Shown here in pieces: positions 1-6,668 of a stretch of DNA of 6,886 nt. This stretch comes from an uncultured Oscillospiraceae bacterium (GTDB lineage Bacteria; Bacillota; Clostridia; Oscillospirales; Oscillospiraceae). A model generated the notes under the pieces. The model was given only the letters and a program-made list of their open reading frames with translations. It was not told where the DNA came from and searched no databases. Made by a program: the position numbers and the translations under genes. Where the stretch lies: NCBI GenBank assembly GCA_900758315.1, contig CAAERF010000582.1, positions 1-6,886 of the forward strand, written 5' to 3'. Each line of letters opens with the position of its first letter. The first letter of the stretch is position 1.

Positions 1-1155
1 ACAGCTACTGAAGCCGGCCTGTATGATCAGATGTCCGGCGGCAATCTGCGGAAAACCATGACCTCGCTTACCCATAAAAATCTGCCGCTGTCAATGTTCC
101 TGGAATTCAGCGACCTTGGCATCTCCGCCTGGACAGGCAGCACCACCGGAAAGCAGAACAATGCCGACATCATCAGCACCCTTGGCGTTGGTATCGTCTG
201 GTTTGATGAAGCTCCGCCGGAAGGAGAAATCGAGGCCCCTGATGTAGAATACCGGGTGGATACGGATGTAATCACCTCCGTCACACTGCGGACGGACCAG
301 GATCTGACGCCGGATAATCCGGCATCGGTTACCTTCCATATTCTCGGCACCACCTACCGGGTCAATGATATAGTGATCCCAGCCGGTGACAGCCAGGTAG
401 TCTGGGTCAAATGGCATGCCCCCTCCGCCCCACAGACCGTGACCATTACGGTATCTGTCAGCGGCGCCTATACCGCTCAGGATACCTTTGTTGCAAAGAT
501 CGTGGATCTGAATGAGCACATTCCGCCTGACCCTGTGGCAACCGACACGAATCCCGGCTACTCTGTGCCGTCCCTGCCCAATGAAACGCAGAAACTCACT
601 GCCAACTGGGGCGTCTGGAGCTGCTACTGGGTGCCTGTATGGGTATGGTGCGACCACGGTGAAGATGGCGGGCACTGGGTGGATGAAGGATATTGGGAAT
701 ACGAATATACGGGCTACTCCGCTTCCATCAGCGGCGAGATGTCTCTAATGCCAGATGATATTGTACCCACAGCATCCGGCAAGACGATGAAAAGCGGGTA
801 CGGCGTTAAAACCGAAGTGCGGGCAACGCTGTCCACAGATGCCCCGACCAGCCACATTACTTATCCTCAAACTGCTTTTTCCGTATTCCCTGAGTTCCAG
901 TATCAGACCTATCTGCGGCTTCTGCAGCGTTCCGGCGGCCAAAGTGCAAAATTCATCTTCAAGCCCAACGAGTTTTCCACCTATGACCGGACAGTGCATT
1001 TCACACCGCTGTGGTTCCCCGATGCCACCGACTACACCATCTATACACAGGTGTGGGATACCTGGACTCCTGACGGCATGTTATCCATCAACCTAAATGA
1101 CTATGTTTCGATCCAAGGGAGCCTTTATGATGACTGGTATACCAATCGAGAATAA
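1..1155 (+). CDS. C-terminal part of a large, probably secreted, beta-rich protein at the head of the tad operon (5' partial)
   Basis: The frame is open from the first base, so the gene starts upstream; 384 residues are visible, ending at a TAA. The first in-frame ATG (31) has no convincing ribosome site and is not taken as the start. Visible residues 81-168 look like a CARDB/Ig-like beta sandwich: alternating hydrophobics, a conserved-looking IPAGDSQVVWVKWHAP stretch and a TVTITVSVSG strand. A short Pro/Asp/Asn-rich linker (about 172-196) leads to a patch with seven Trp between residues 203 and 232, plus C208, C217, H219 and H225. The rest is beta-rich and aromatic. I see no LPXTG motif, no C-terminal membrane helix and no enzymatic signature. 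The reading frame overlaps the prepilin peptidase gene by 29 bases, so the two are co-expressed. A role as a surface or filament-associated protein of the pilus is inference from this position; I do not recognise the specific family. Confidence 0.75.
   Translation, partial: TATEAGLYDQMSGGNLRKTMTSLTHKNLPLSMFLEFSDLGISAWTGSTTGKQNNADIISTLGVGIVWFDEAPPEGEIEAPDVEYRVDTDVITSVTLRTDQDLTPDNPASVTFHILGTTYRVNDIVIPAGDSQVVWVKWHAPSAPQTVTITVSVSGAYTAQDTFVAKIVDLNEHIPPDPVATDTNPGYSVPSLPNETQKLTANWGVWSCYWVPVWVWCDHGEDGGHWVDEGYWEYEYTGYSASISGEMSLMPDDIVPTASGKTMKSGYGVKTEVRATLSTDAPTSHITYPQTAFSVFPEFQYQTYLRLLQRSGGQSAKFIFKPNEFSTYDRTVHFTPLWFPDATDYTIYTQVWDTWTPDGMLSINLNDYVSIQGSLYDDWYTNRE
1115..1121 (+). promoter_or_regulatory. 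Ribosome binding site that sets the prepilin peptidase start
   Basis: AAGGGAG lies 5 bases before ATG 1127 and 8 before ATG 1130. An upstream in-frame ATG at 1097 has no comparable site, so the longer 180-residue reading is less likely. The site lies inside the 3' end of the preceding gene, which favours translational coupling. Confidence 0.6.
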
Positions 1156-1639
1156 CCTCTGGACAGCTTACCTGCTTACCATATTTTTTGTGGTGGCCGG
1201 CTTTGCTGTCTACGATGTGCTTTACAGACGGGTGCCTGACCGGGCACTCGTCTTTTTTATCCCCTTAGCTGCCCTGGCGCCGATCCTGCAGGGGTATTTC
1301 CTGTTAAATAATGGGCTCCCGCCACTCTTCCTCTGGCCGGTCGCTACCCATGCCCTGGTAGGTGCCCTGCTCGGCTTTTGTATTCCATTGGCAGCTGCAC
1401 TGGCAACAAACGGCACCGGTCTTGGCGGCGGGGATATCAAGTTCTGCGGAATATTAGGGCTGGTCTATGGCCCTTCCGGCATGGCGCTGGTCTTTCTGAC
1501 TGCCGCTGTTACCGCAATGCCTGTGATCTTTCTTCTCAGGCGGCTTTATCGAACTGGGCAGCCCCTTGCTATCCCGTTCCTGCCATTTCTCGCCTGTGGC
1601 TGCTGTACAGCGACCCTGGCCCAACTATTTTTAAGATAG
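1127..1639 (+). CDS. tadV: Prepilin peptidase, A24 aspartic protease family (TadV/CpaA type)
   Basis: This is a membrane protease that should cleave the leader of Flp-type pilins and pseudopilins on the cytoplasmic side of the membrane. The protein is 170 residues from the chosen ATG (ATG 1130 is equally possible) and is almost entirely hydrophobic, with about five or six membrane segments (roughly 12-30, 42-60, 71-93, 105-113, 117-138, 150-168). The two catalytic aspartates of the family are recognisable: D30 in YDVLYRRVPD, matching the D...R.(I/V)P(N/D) motif, and D103 in GLGGGDIKF, the GxGD motif. The later PFLPFLACG stretch also matches the family. It lacks the cytoplasmic N-terminal methylase domain of type IVa/type II peptidases, as is usual for TadV/CpaA. 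Its place immediately before the rcpC-like gene matches the classical tad order. The fold and function are well supported; the exact substrate is not in the window. Confidence 0.9.
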   Translation: MMTGIPIENNLWTAYLLTIFFVVAGFAVYDVLYRRVPDRALVFFIPLAALAPILQGYFLLNNGLPPLFLWPVATHALVGALLGFCIPLAAALATNGTGLGGGDIKFCGILGLVYGPSGMALVFLTAAVTAMPVIFLLRRLYRTGQPLAIPFLPFLACGCCTATLAQLFLR

Positions 1640-1651
1640 GAGACAACGCTT

Positions 1652-2491
1652 ATGAAACTGAATAACCGATTCATCTTCGGTATCCTCTCTCTGCTGTTGG
1701 CGGCAGTTATCGCCTTTGTGGCACTTCCAACCATCGCCCGTCAGACCAATGGAAAAGAGGAAATCGTCCGTATCACCCAGCCGGTATTGAAAGGCGAGCA
1801 AATCTCGTCAGAAAATGCCGAGGTGGTTGAGGTAGGCGGCTATAACCTCCCCTCCAACATCGCCCATCAGCTCTCCGATGTAAATGGTCTTTACGCTACC
1901 GCCGACTTGGCTGTGGGTGACTATATCCTTACCAGCAAGATCAGCTCTGTACCGGTTTCGTCCGATGTGGCGCTCAACAGCATCCCTTCCGGTAAGGTTG
2001 CTATCTCGCTGACCGTTAAAACACTTGCTTCCGGCCTCTCTGACAAGCTTCAGCCCGGTGACATCATCCGTATTTACCACTTTCTTGATACAGCGGCCGA
2101 AGTACCGGAACTGCGTTTTGTCAAAGTATTGTCCGTCACAGACTCAGACGGCATCAATGTGGATAATGCCAAGGAGCCCACGGAGGATGAAGAAAAGCAG
2201 CAGTCAGCTACCATCACTGTGCTGGCAAGCCCTGAACAGGCGAAGATCATTACCGGTCTTGAAAATGACGGCGTAGCTCATGTGGCTCTTATCTCCCGCA
2301 ACAATGACAAACTGGCAGATGAGCTGCTTGCCGAGCAGGATAAGACTCTGCAGGAAATCTACTTCCCCGAAACTTTGATTGAGGAAGAAGCTGCAGATGC
2401 GGAAAATTCTGACGCTGAAAGTGAACCCCAGGAAACGGAAACTGCAGAGTCTGCACAATCCACTAATGAAACTGCACCCTCGGCAGAATAA
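1652..2491 (+). CDS. rcpC: RcpC/CpaB-like Flp pilus assembly protein with SAF domain and acidic C-terminal tail
   Basis: The start ATG follows AGGAGA by 8 bases, and the gene begins 12 bases after the peptidase stop. Residues 8-29 form one N-terminal membrane anchor with few charges, so the bulk of the 279 residues should be outside the membrane. Residues about 36-98 read as a SAF domain (VLKGEQISSENAEVVEV, later ADLAVGDYILTSKI). Residues about 110-215 read as the RcpC/CpaB domain (IPSGKVAISLTVKTLASGLS, LQPGDIIRIY, ASPEQAKIITGLENDG). Residues 244-279 are a low-complexity tail with 13 Asp/Glu and no Lys/Arg. In diderm bacteria this protein works with the secretin RcpA/CpaC; no secretin gene follows here, so in this organism it probably acts in the cell wall without an outer-membrane pore (inference). 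The family assignment is confident; the tail function is unknown. Confidence 0.85.
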   Translation: MKLNNRFIFGILSLLLAAVIAFVALPTIARQTNGKEEIVRITQPVLKGEQISSENAEVVEVGGYNLPSNIAHQLSDVNGLYATADLAVGDYILTSKISSVPVSSDVALNSIPSGKVAISLTVKTLASGLSDKLQPGDIIRIYHFLDTAAEVPELRFVKVLSVTDSDGINVDNAKEPTEDEEKQQSATITVLASPEQAKIITGLENDGVAHVALISRNNDKLADELLAEQDKTLQEIYFPETLIEEEAADAENSDAESEPQETETAESAQSTNETAPSAE

Positions 2492-2518
2492 TCAAATCAA
2501 GGAAGGAGGATCTTCGTT

Positions 2519-3313
2519 ATGGGTAAAGTTATCACCGTCTGGGGAAGCCCAGGCAGCGGCAAATCCATGTTCTGCTGTATTCTGGCAAAAGCCCTGACCC
2601 GGGACAAGCGGAAAGCCATCATTATCAATGCCGATATGAACGTCCCTATGCTTCCGGTCTGGCTGCCGGAGCAGATCATCCAAACCAACACCTCTATCGG
2701 CCAGGTTTTGAGCAGTGTGGAGATTGATACATCTCTGGTCGCCAGTCATGTGACAGTGCTGAAAAACTATCCCTTCATTGGGATGATGGGCTATGCGGCA
2801 GGAGAAAACCCGCTGAGCTACCCGGAGGTCAAATATGCCATGGTACTGCAGCTCATTCATGCTGCCGCCAAGCTGGTCGATTTCGTCATTCTGGACTGCA
2901 GCACCAGCATGACCAATGTGTTCACTCCCGCCGCCATTGAAGCCGGCGATGTGGTCATCCGTATCCTCACCCCGGACCTAAAGGGCATCAACTACCTGAA
3001 AGCCCATCAACCTCTGCTTGTGGACGAGCGCTTCCGGTTTTCTGAGCATATGACATTCGCCGGTCTGGCCCGTCCCTTCCACGCCTTGGATGAAATGGGC
3101 TATATCATTGGCGGGTTTGACGGCCTGCTTCCCTACAGTAAGGAGATCGACCGATGCGCTACCGAAGGCGGTATGTTCAAGGCTATCACCTACTGTAACC
3201 CCAAATACACTGCTTCACTGAACAAGGTACTGGAAATTCTGGAGCAAATGGAACTGGCCGAACAGTCAGAGGATGATGCAGCGTATGAATGTGAGGAGGA
3301 TGCCGATGAGTAA
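2519..3313 (+). CDS. ParA/MinD-fold ATPase in the TadZ/CpaE position
   Basis: An ideal AAGGAGGA at 2503-2510 stands 8 bases before the ATG. The cytoplasmic protein has 264 residues. Residues 9-16, GSPGSGKS, are a P-loop; N38-A-D-M-N is placed like the Walker A' of ParA/MinD proteins; residues 121-127, DFVILDC, are the Walker B. The strand order and spacing fit the SIMIBI (MinD/ParA) fold. The signature lysine of the deviant Walker A (second position of GKGGVGKT) is replaced by S10. There is no N-terminal receiver-like domain such as TadZ/CpaE usually carries. The C-terminus is strongly acidic (about 246-264). By position between rcpC and tadA it most likely localises or polarises the pilus machine, but the sequence divergence means this is position plus fold rather than clear homology. 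The stop overlaps the next gene by 8 bases. Confidence 0.75.
   Translation: MGKVITVWGSPGSGKSMFCCILAKALTRDKRKAIIINADMNVPMLPVWLPEQIIQTNTSIGQVLSSVEIDTSLVASHVTVLKNYPFIGMMGYAAGENPLSYPEVKYAMVLQLIHAAAKLVDFVILDCSTSMTNVFTPAAIEAGDVVIRILTPDLKGINYLKAHQPLLVDERFRFSEHMTFAGLARPFHALDEMGYIIGGFDGLLPYSKEIDRCATEGGMFKAITYCNPKYTASLNKVLEILEQMELAEQSEDDAAYECEEDADE
3294..3299 (+). promoter_or_regulatory. Ribosome binding site that sets the tadA start
   Basis: AGGAGG ends 6 bases before ATG 3306. Upstream in-frame ATGs at 3273, 3276, 3285 and 3300 lack such a site or lie too close to it. The site is within the end of the preceding ATPase gene. Confidence 0.65.
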
Positions 3314-4682
3314 TTTGAATGATATATTCTTCACACCGGCCGCCAATCAGGAGCTGACCTATGACCAGGTACTGGAGGATGTACAGCGGTATTTTGCCGA
3401 AAACCATGCCTCCACCATTGCCGAAGCTGGGGAAGGCAATGCAGAGCGTGCCACAAGCCTGCTGAAAGAACTGATGGAACACTACATTGTCAAACGCAAA
3501 TATGCCCTTGACGGGCTCTCTACAAAAGAACTGTGTTCCAAGCTCTATGAAGACATGGCCGGCTACTCCTTTTTGAAGAAATGGATCTATAAGCCCGGTG
3601 TTGAGGAGGTCAACATCAACGCCTACAACGACATTGAAGTGATCGAATCCAGTGGGCGCAGTATCAAGATCCCTGATAAATTCAGTTCGCCCCAGCACGC
3701 CATCGATGTGATCCGCCGAATGCTCAACGCCTGCGGCATGGTCATTGATGATACTATGCCCAGCATTGTGGGATTTCTGGACAAAAACATCCGTATTTCA
3801 GTGGACAAAACTCCCATTGTGGATGCAGATGTAGGCGTCAATGCCTCCATCCGTATTGTCAACCAGCAGACTGTCAGTGAAGAAAAACTGCTGAACTCTG
3901 GCAGTGCCACTGCTGAAATGCTTCACTTTCTGACTGCCTGTATCCGATATGGGGTGTCCGTCTGCATTGCCGGCTCCACCGGCTCCGGCAAGACCACGAT
4001 CATGGCCTGGCTGCTGTCCAATGTGCCTAATAACCGGCGCCTTATTACCATTGAAGAAGGCAGCCGCGAATTTGATCTGGTCAAGCGGGATGCACAGGGC
4101 AATATCCTCAATTCCGTGGTACATCTGCTGACCCGCCCCAGCGAGAATCCTGCGCTGAACATCAATCAGGATTTTCTTCTGGAGCGGGTGCTGCGTAAGC
4201 ATCCGGATGTCATCGGTGTAGGTGAAATGCGGTCAGCGGCAGAAAGCCTGTCCGCAGCCGAAAGTTCCCGCACCGGCCATACCGTATGTACCACCATCCA
4301 CTCCAATTCCTGCAACAGTACTTACCGCAGGATGATGACCCTTGCCAAACGCAAGTACAACATGGATGACTCCATCCTCATGCAGATCATGGTAGAGGCG
4401 TATCCCATCATCGTCTTTACCAAGCAGCTGGAGGACCGTTCCCGTAAGATCATGGAAATCATTGAGGGCGAGGACTACCAGGACGGGCGGCTGATCGCCC
4501 ATTCCCTATACAAATATGAAGTGGAGGACAATGTAACTGATGACCGTGGTGAAACCCGTGTGGTAGGGCACCATAAAAAAATCGGCTTGATCTCCGATTC
4601 CTTGAAGAAAAGGCTGTTGGACAATGGCATTTCCAACAAGGAATTGGAAGAATTCATGCAGCCGCCAAAGGAGGTGGGTTAA
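3306..4682 (+). CDS. tadA: TadA/CpaF-type secretion ATPase of the Tad pilus (GspE/VirB11 superfamily)
   Basis: This hexameric cytoplasmic ATPase powers pilus extension (and in some Tad systems retraction) through the TadB/TadC platform. The protein is 458 residues from ATG 3306. Residues about 1-200 are the N-terminal region, with VEEVNINAYNDIEVIE and a helical RRMLNACG segment typical of TadA/CpaF. The catalytic half shows Walker A GSTGSGKT (223-230), the Asp box TIEEGSREF (248-256), Walker B VIGVGEMR (302-309) and the His box TGHTVCTTIHSNS (323-335). All expected catalytic elements are intact. The C-terminal part (about 365-458) is charged and ends in a coiled-looking segment rich in Glu and Lys. 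It overlaps the upstream ATPase gene by 8 bases and its stop directly abuts the tadB TTG, so the three are translationally coupled. A conjugation VirB11 is the main alternative, but the neighbouring tadB and tadC rule that out in practice. Confidence 0.93.
   Translation: MSNLNDIFFTPAANQELTYDQVLEDVQRYFAENHASTIAEAGEGNAERATSLLKELMEHYIVKRKYALDGLSTKELCSKLYEDMAGYSFLKKWIYKPGVEEVNINAYNDIEVIESSGRSIKIPDKFSSPQHAIDVIRRMLNACGMVIDDTMPSIVGFLDKNIRISVDKTPIVDADVGVNASIRIVNQQTVSEEKLLNSGSATAEMLHFLTACIRYGVSVCIAGSTGSGKTTIMAWLLSNVPNNRRLITIEEGSREFDLVKRDAQGNILNSVVHLLTRPSENPALNINQDFLLERVLRKHPDVIGVGEMRSAAESLSAAESSRTGHTVCTTIHSNSCNSTYRRMMTLAKRKYNMDDSILMQIMVEAYPIIVFTKQLEDRSRKIMEIIEGEDYQDGRLIAHSLYKYEVEDNVTDDRGETRVVGHHKKIGLISDSLKKRLLDNGISNKELEEFMQPPKEVG
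4667..4676 (+). promoter_or_regulatory. Perfect Shine-Dalgarno that supports the TTG start of tadB
   Basis: AAAGGAGGTG is a near-complete anti-16S match, with GGAGG ending 8 bases before TTG 4683. The ATG at 4688 is out of frame, and no in-frame ATG lies near the N-terminus, so TTG is the credible start. The site lies within the last codons of tadA. Confidence 0.75.
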
Positions 4683-5615
4683 TTGCAATGGATCTATCTT
4701 ATCTGTTTTATCCTGCTCAGTGCTGGGCTTTTGGCTCTGTTTGGTGTGAAACCGGGTGATTTTATTGACGCCCTCTTCCGCTCCCAGCGAAAATCCGCCA
4801 CCTTGTCGGATGAACTGAATGTTCTTCTGGGCACACCAGCCAAGGGCTTTTTTAATCAGGATTACGAACTGAAACAGATCTTGAAGGGCACCGGACGGGC
4901 GGACCGCTATGAGGCAATAAAACGACTGTCCCTGATCCTGTTCGCGGTGGGGGCTGTACTTGCCCTTTTGATTGGGAATGTGTACATGGTGCCCATTCTG
5001 GGTATCGGTTTTTCCCTTATACCGATCTGGTATCTGCGCAGCACTGCCGCCAGCTATAAAAAGCACCTGAATGAAGAACTGGAAACCGCTATTTCCATTA
5101 TCACGACTTCTTACCTGCGCACCGAGGATCTGATCCGGTCTGTCAAGGAAAACCTGCCCTATATCAATGAGCCGGTAAAAGCCAACTTTGAAGCCTTCGT
5201 TTATGAAGCGGAATTGATCAACGCCAACATCACCAGCGCTATCAACAGCCTGAAGATGAAGATTCCCAACCGGGTCTTCCATGAATGGTGCGGCACCCTC
5301 ATCCAGTGCCAGTCCGACCGCAGTATGAAGAATACCCTTCCTACCATCAACCAGAAATTCTCCGATGTGCGTGTGGTGCAGTCGGAACTGGAGGCAATGA
5401 TGCAAGGGCCGCGGCGTGAAGCCATCACCATGATATTTCTGGTTATCGCCAATGTGCCGCTGCTCTATTTCTTGAATGAGGATTGGTTCCACACCCTTAT
5501 CTTCACCACACCGGGCAAAATTGCACTGGCGATCTGCGCAGCCATCATCCTATTTGCGCTGACCCAGATCATGAAACTGAGCAAGCCCATCGAATATGGA
5601 GGTGATAGCGTATGA
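4683..5615 (+). CDS. tadB: TadB-like inner-membrane platform protein (T2SSF superfamily)
   Basis: The protein has 310 residues from the TTG directly after the tadA stop. Membrane segments are visible at about 3-22, 82-100, 101-118, 248-264 and 274-297. Between them a cytoplasmic stretch (about 120-245) carries the T2SSF-like helical bundle: NEELETAISIITTSYLRTEDLI resembles the family's L..A...i...l..G....A pattern, followed by INSLKMKIPNRVFHEWCGTL. Paired with TadC it forms the membrane scaffold that TadA drives. TadB-like is chosen over TadC-like because it is the first of the two and directly follows tadA, as in known loci; sequence alone separates them weakly. Its last four bases (ATGA) overlap the tadC start, the tightest coupling in the operon, which fits a stoichiometric partnership. 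Confidence 0.85.
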   Translation: MQWIYLICFILLSAGLLALFGVKPGDFIDALFRSQRKSATLSDELNVLLGTPAKGFFNQDYELKQILKGTGRADRYEAIKRLSLILFAVGAVLALLIGNVYMVPILGIGFSLIPIWYLRSTAASYKKHLNEELETAISIITTSYLRTEDLIRSVKENLPYINEPVKANFEAFVYEAELINANITSAINSLKMKIPNRVFHEWCGTLIQCQSDRSMKNTLPTINQKFSDVRVVQSELEAMMQGPRREAITMIFLVIANVPLLYFLNEDWFHTLIFTTPGKIALAICAAIILFALTQIMKLSKPIEYGGDSV

Positions 5616-6490
5616 CTTTTCTGGCGCTCATCGCCATCATCTTCTTCGGTTTTGCTGTCTACAACCTGACCTGCGCCTTTGTGGACATCCCGACCAAGAA
5701 GACCTCACAAATGATGATGCTCTCCCGCAAACAGCAGGGCACCAAAAACGAAAAGCTGCTTGATGTCTATGTGACAAAAATCGCCGGTTGGATCGCCCCT
5801 TATTTGCGGCTGGACCGGCTCAAGCGCAATAAGGTACAACGCGCTCTGGACATTGCAGGTCTGCAGCTTACCCCGGAGGTCTATACAGCCAGAGCCTGGG
5901 TAACTGCAGGGGCAGTTGGCCTGTGTGCCATCCCCATGGCACTTCTTATTCCGCTGCTGGTGCCTATTTTGATCGGTCTTGCAGTGGCGCTGTGGTTTTC
6001 AACCTACTATGCAGCCTTTGATTTTGTTAAAAAACGCCGCAAACTGATTGAGGGCGAGATTCCCCGATTTGCTTTGACCGTCGGCCAGAGCCTTGAAAAT
6101 GACAGGGATGTACTTAAAATTCTGACTTCCTACCGCCGTGTGGCTGGGAAAGACTTCGGTGCCGAGCTGGATCAGACCATTGCTGATATGAAGACCGGCA
6201 ACTATGAAAATGCCCTTATTCGATTTGAAACCCGCATTGGCAGCCCCATGCTGTCCGATGTGATCCGTGGCCTGATTGGTGTCCTGCGCGGTGATGACCA
6301 GCGGATGTACTTCAAAATGATTACCTTCGATATGCGTCAGATCGAGCAGAACAATCTGAAAAAGGAAGCTGCCAAACGTCCCAAAAAGATCCAGCGTTAC
6401 TCTATGATGATGCTGATTTGCATTATGATCATCTATCTGGTGGTGCTCTGTACCGAGGTTATGAGTTCGCTTGGGGCGTTCTTTGGCTAA
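5612..6490 (+). CDS. tadC: TadC-like inner-membrane platform protein (T2SSF superfamily)
   Basis: The 292-residue protein starts at the ATG of an ATGA overlap with tadB, 9 bases after GGAGG (GGAGGTGA at 5598-5605). Membrane segments are visible at about 2-20, 95-113, 114-134 and 264-283. The soluble part between the middle pair and the last segment shows the T2SSF pattern EGEIPRFALTVGQSLENDRD (147-166), followed by a helical region up to about 255. The stretch just before the last helix is rich in Lys and Arg (250-262), as expected for the cytoplasmic side. It should act with TadB as the TadA-driven assembly platform. It is the last large gene of the operon; a hairpin follows 8 bases after the stop. 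Confidence 0.87.
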   Translation: MTFLALIAIIFFGFAVYNLTCAFVDIPTKKTSQMMMLSRKQQGTKNEKLLDVYVTKIAGWIAPYLRLDRLKRNKVQRALDIAGLQLTPEVYTARAWVTAGAVGLCAIPMALLIPLLVPILIGLAVALWFSTYYAAFDFVKKRRKLIEGEIPRFALTVGQSLENDRDVLKILTSYRRVAGKDFGAELDQTIADMKTGNYENALIRFETRIGSPMLSDVIRGLIGVLRGDDQRMYFKMITFDMRQIEQNNLKKEAAKRPKKIQRYSMMMLICIMIIYLVVLCTEVMSSLGAFFG

Positions 6491-6498
6491 TCGGCATC

Positions 6499-6522
6499 CG
6501 CCACGGTACTTCCGGGCGTTTT
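6499..6522 (+). terminator. Weak terminator-like hairpin just after tadC
   Basis: CGCC-A-CGG-TACTT-CCG-GGCG followed by TTTT: seven G-C base pairs with one bulged A and a five-base loop, starting 8 bases after the tadC stop. The T run has only four residues before a C, so it may be a partial terminator, or a hairpin that protects the 3' end of the tad message. Hand-folded only. Confidence 0.4.
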
Positions 6523-6555
6523 CATACCTGCTCCTCATATGGAAGACAGATACAC

Positions 6556-6593
6556 AGGGAGGTGAGCGTTTGTACCCAAGCGATTTTCCATAG
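6556..6593 (+). other. Orphan strong Shine-Dalgarno with a seven-codon TTG reading frame
   Basis: AGGGAGGTGA (6556-6565) is as strong as any ribosome site in the window. The only start at good spacing is TTG 6570, 7 bases after GGAGG, giving a frame that reads MYPSDFP and stops at TAG 6591-6593. GTG 6562 would give 21 codons to 6627 but overlaps the ribosome site itself. It could be a leader peptide ahead of the terminator at 6626, a remnant of a deleted gene, or chance. Nothing else is visible in the 6491-6625 spacer apart from the hairpin at 6499. Confidence 0.3.
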
Positions 6594-6625
6594 CGGCAGG
6601 CACATCGTTTCTTTTCATCTGAACT

Positions 6626-6661
6626 GAGCCGGACTGTTTCATCAGCCCGGCTCCATTTTTT
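6626..6661 (+). terminator. Intrinsic terminator downstream of the tad assembly genes
   Basis: GAGCCGG pairs with CCGGCTC. Inside this, after one A-C mismatch, CTG pairs with CAG around a six-base loop TTTCAT. The stem is followed by CA and six T residues. This is a classic Rho-independent terminator for + strand transcription; the complementary strand has no T run after the stem, so it is not bidirectional. It separates tadA-B-C from the small basic gene and whatever follows the window. Confidence 0.82.
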
Positions 6662-6663
6662 AC

Positions 6664-6668
6664 AGGAG
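6664..6668 (+). promoter_or_regulatory. Ribosome binding site of the small basic gene
   Basis: AGGAG ends 7 bases before ATG 6676. An in-frame ATG at 6670 is too close (one base), so 6676 is preferred. The site starts only three bases after the terminator T run. Confidence 0.6.

Noticed and set aside
91..675. 194-codon - strand open frame opposite the large upstream protein
   Set aside because: The opposing + frame is open throughout, continues upstream and shows beta-sandwich patterning; the antisense translation shows no protein-like features.
3186..3698. 170-codon - strand open frame across the tadZ-like/tadA junction
   Set aside because: It covers two real genes with intact motifs and ribosome sites; composition is typical of an antisense shadow.
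3306..4682. Reading the ATPase as a VirB11-type conjugation or GspE-type type II secretion protein
   Set aside because: The GVGEMR and His-box layout fits TadA/CpaF, and the two adjacent T2SSF proteins plus RcpC-like and TadV-like genes define a Tad system; no VirB4, VirD4 or relaxase is present in the window.
4506..5492. 328-codon open frame on the - strand opposite tadA/tadB
   Set aside because: It lies fully opposite two well-supported genes, its translation is rich in His, Gln and Gly without any domain pattern, and it has no ribosome site I could support. It is a codon-usage shadow.
6418..6627. 69-codon + strand frame overlapping the end of tadC
   Set aside because: Its ATG lies inside the last membrane helix of tadC without a ribosome site and the translation has no recognisable pattern; only its final part after the 6556 ribosome site was considered, as the mini-ORF entry.
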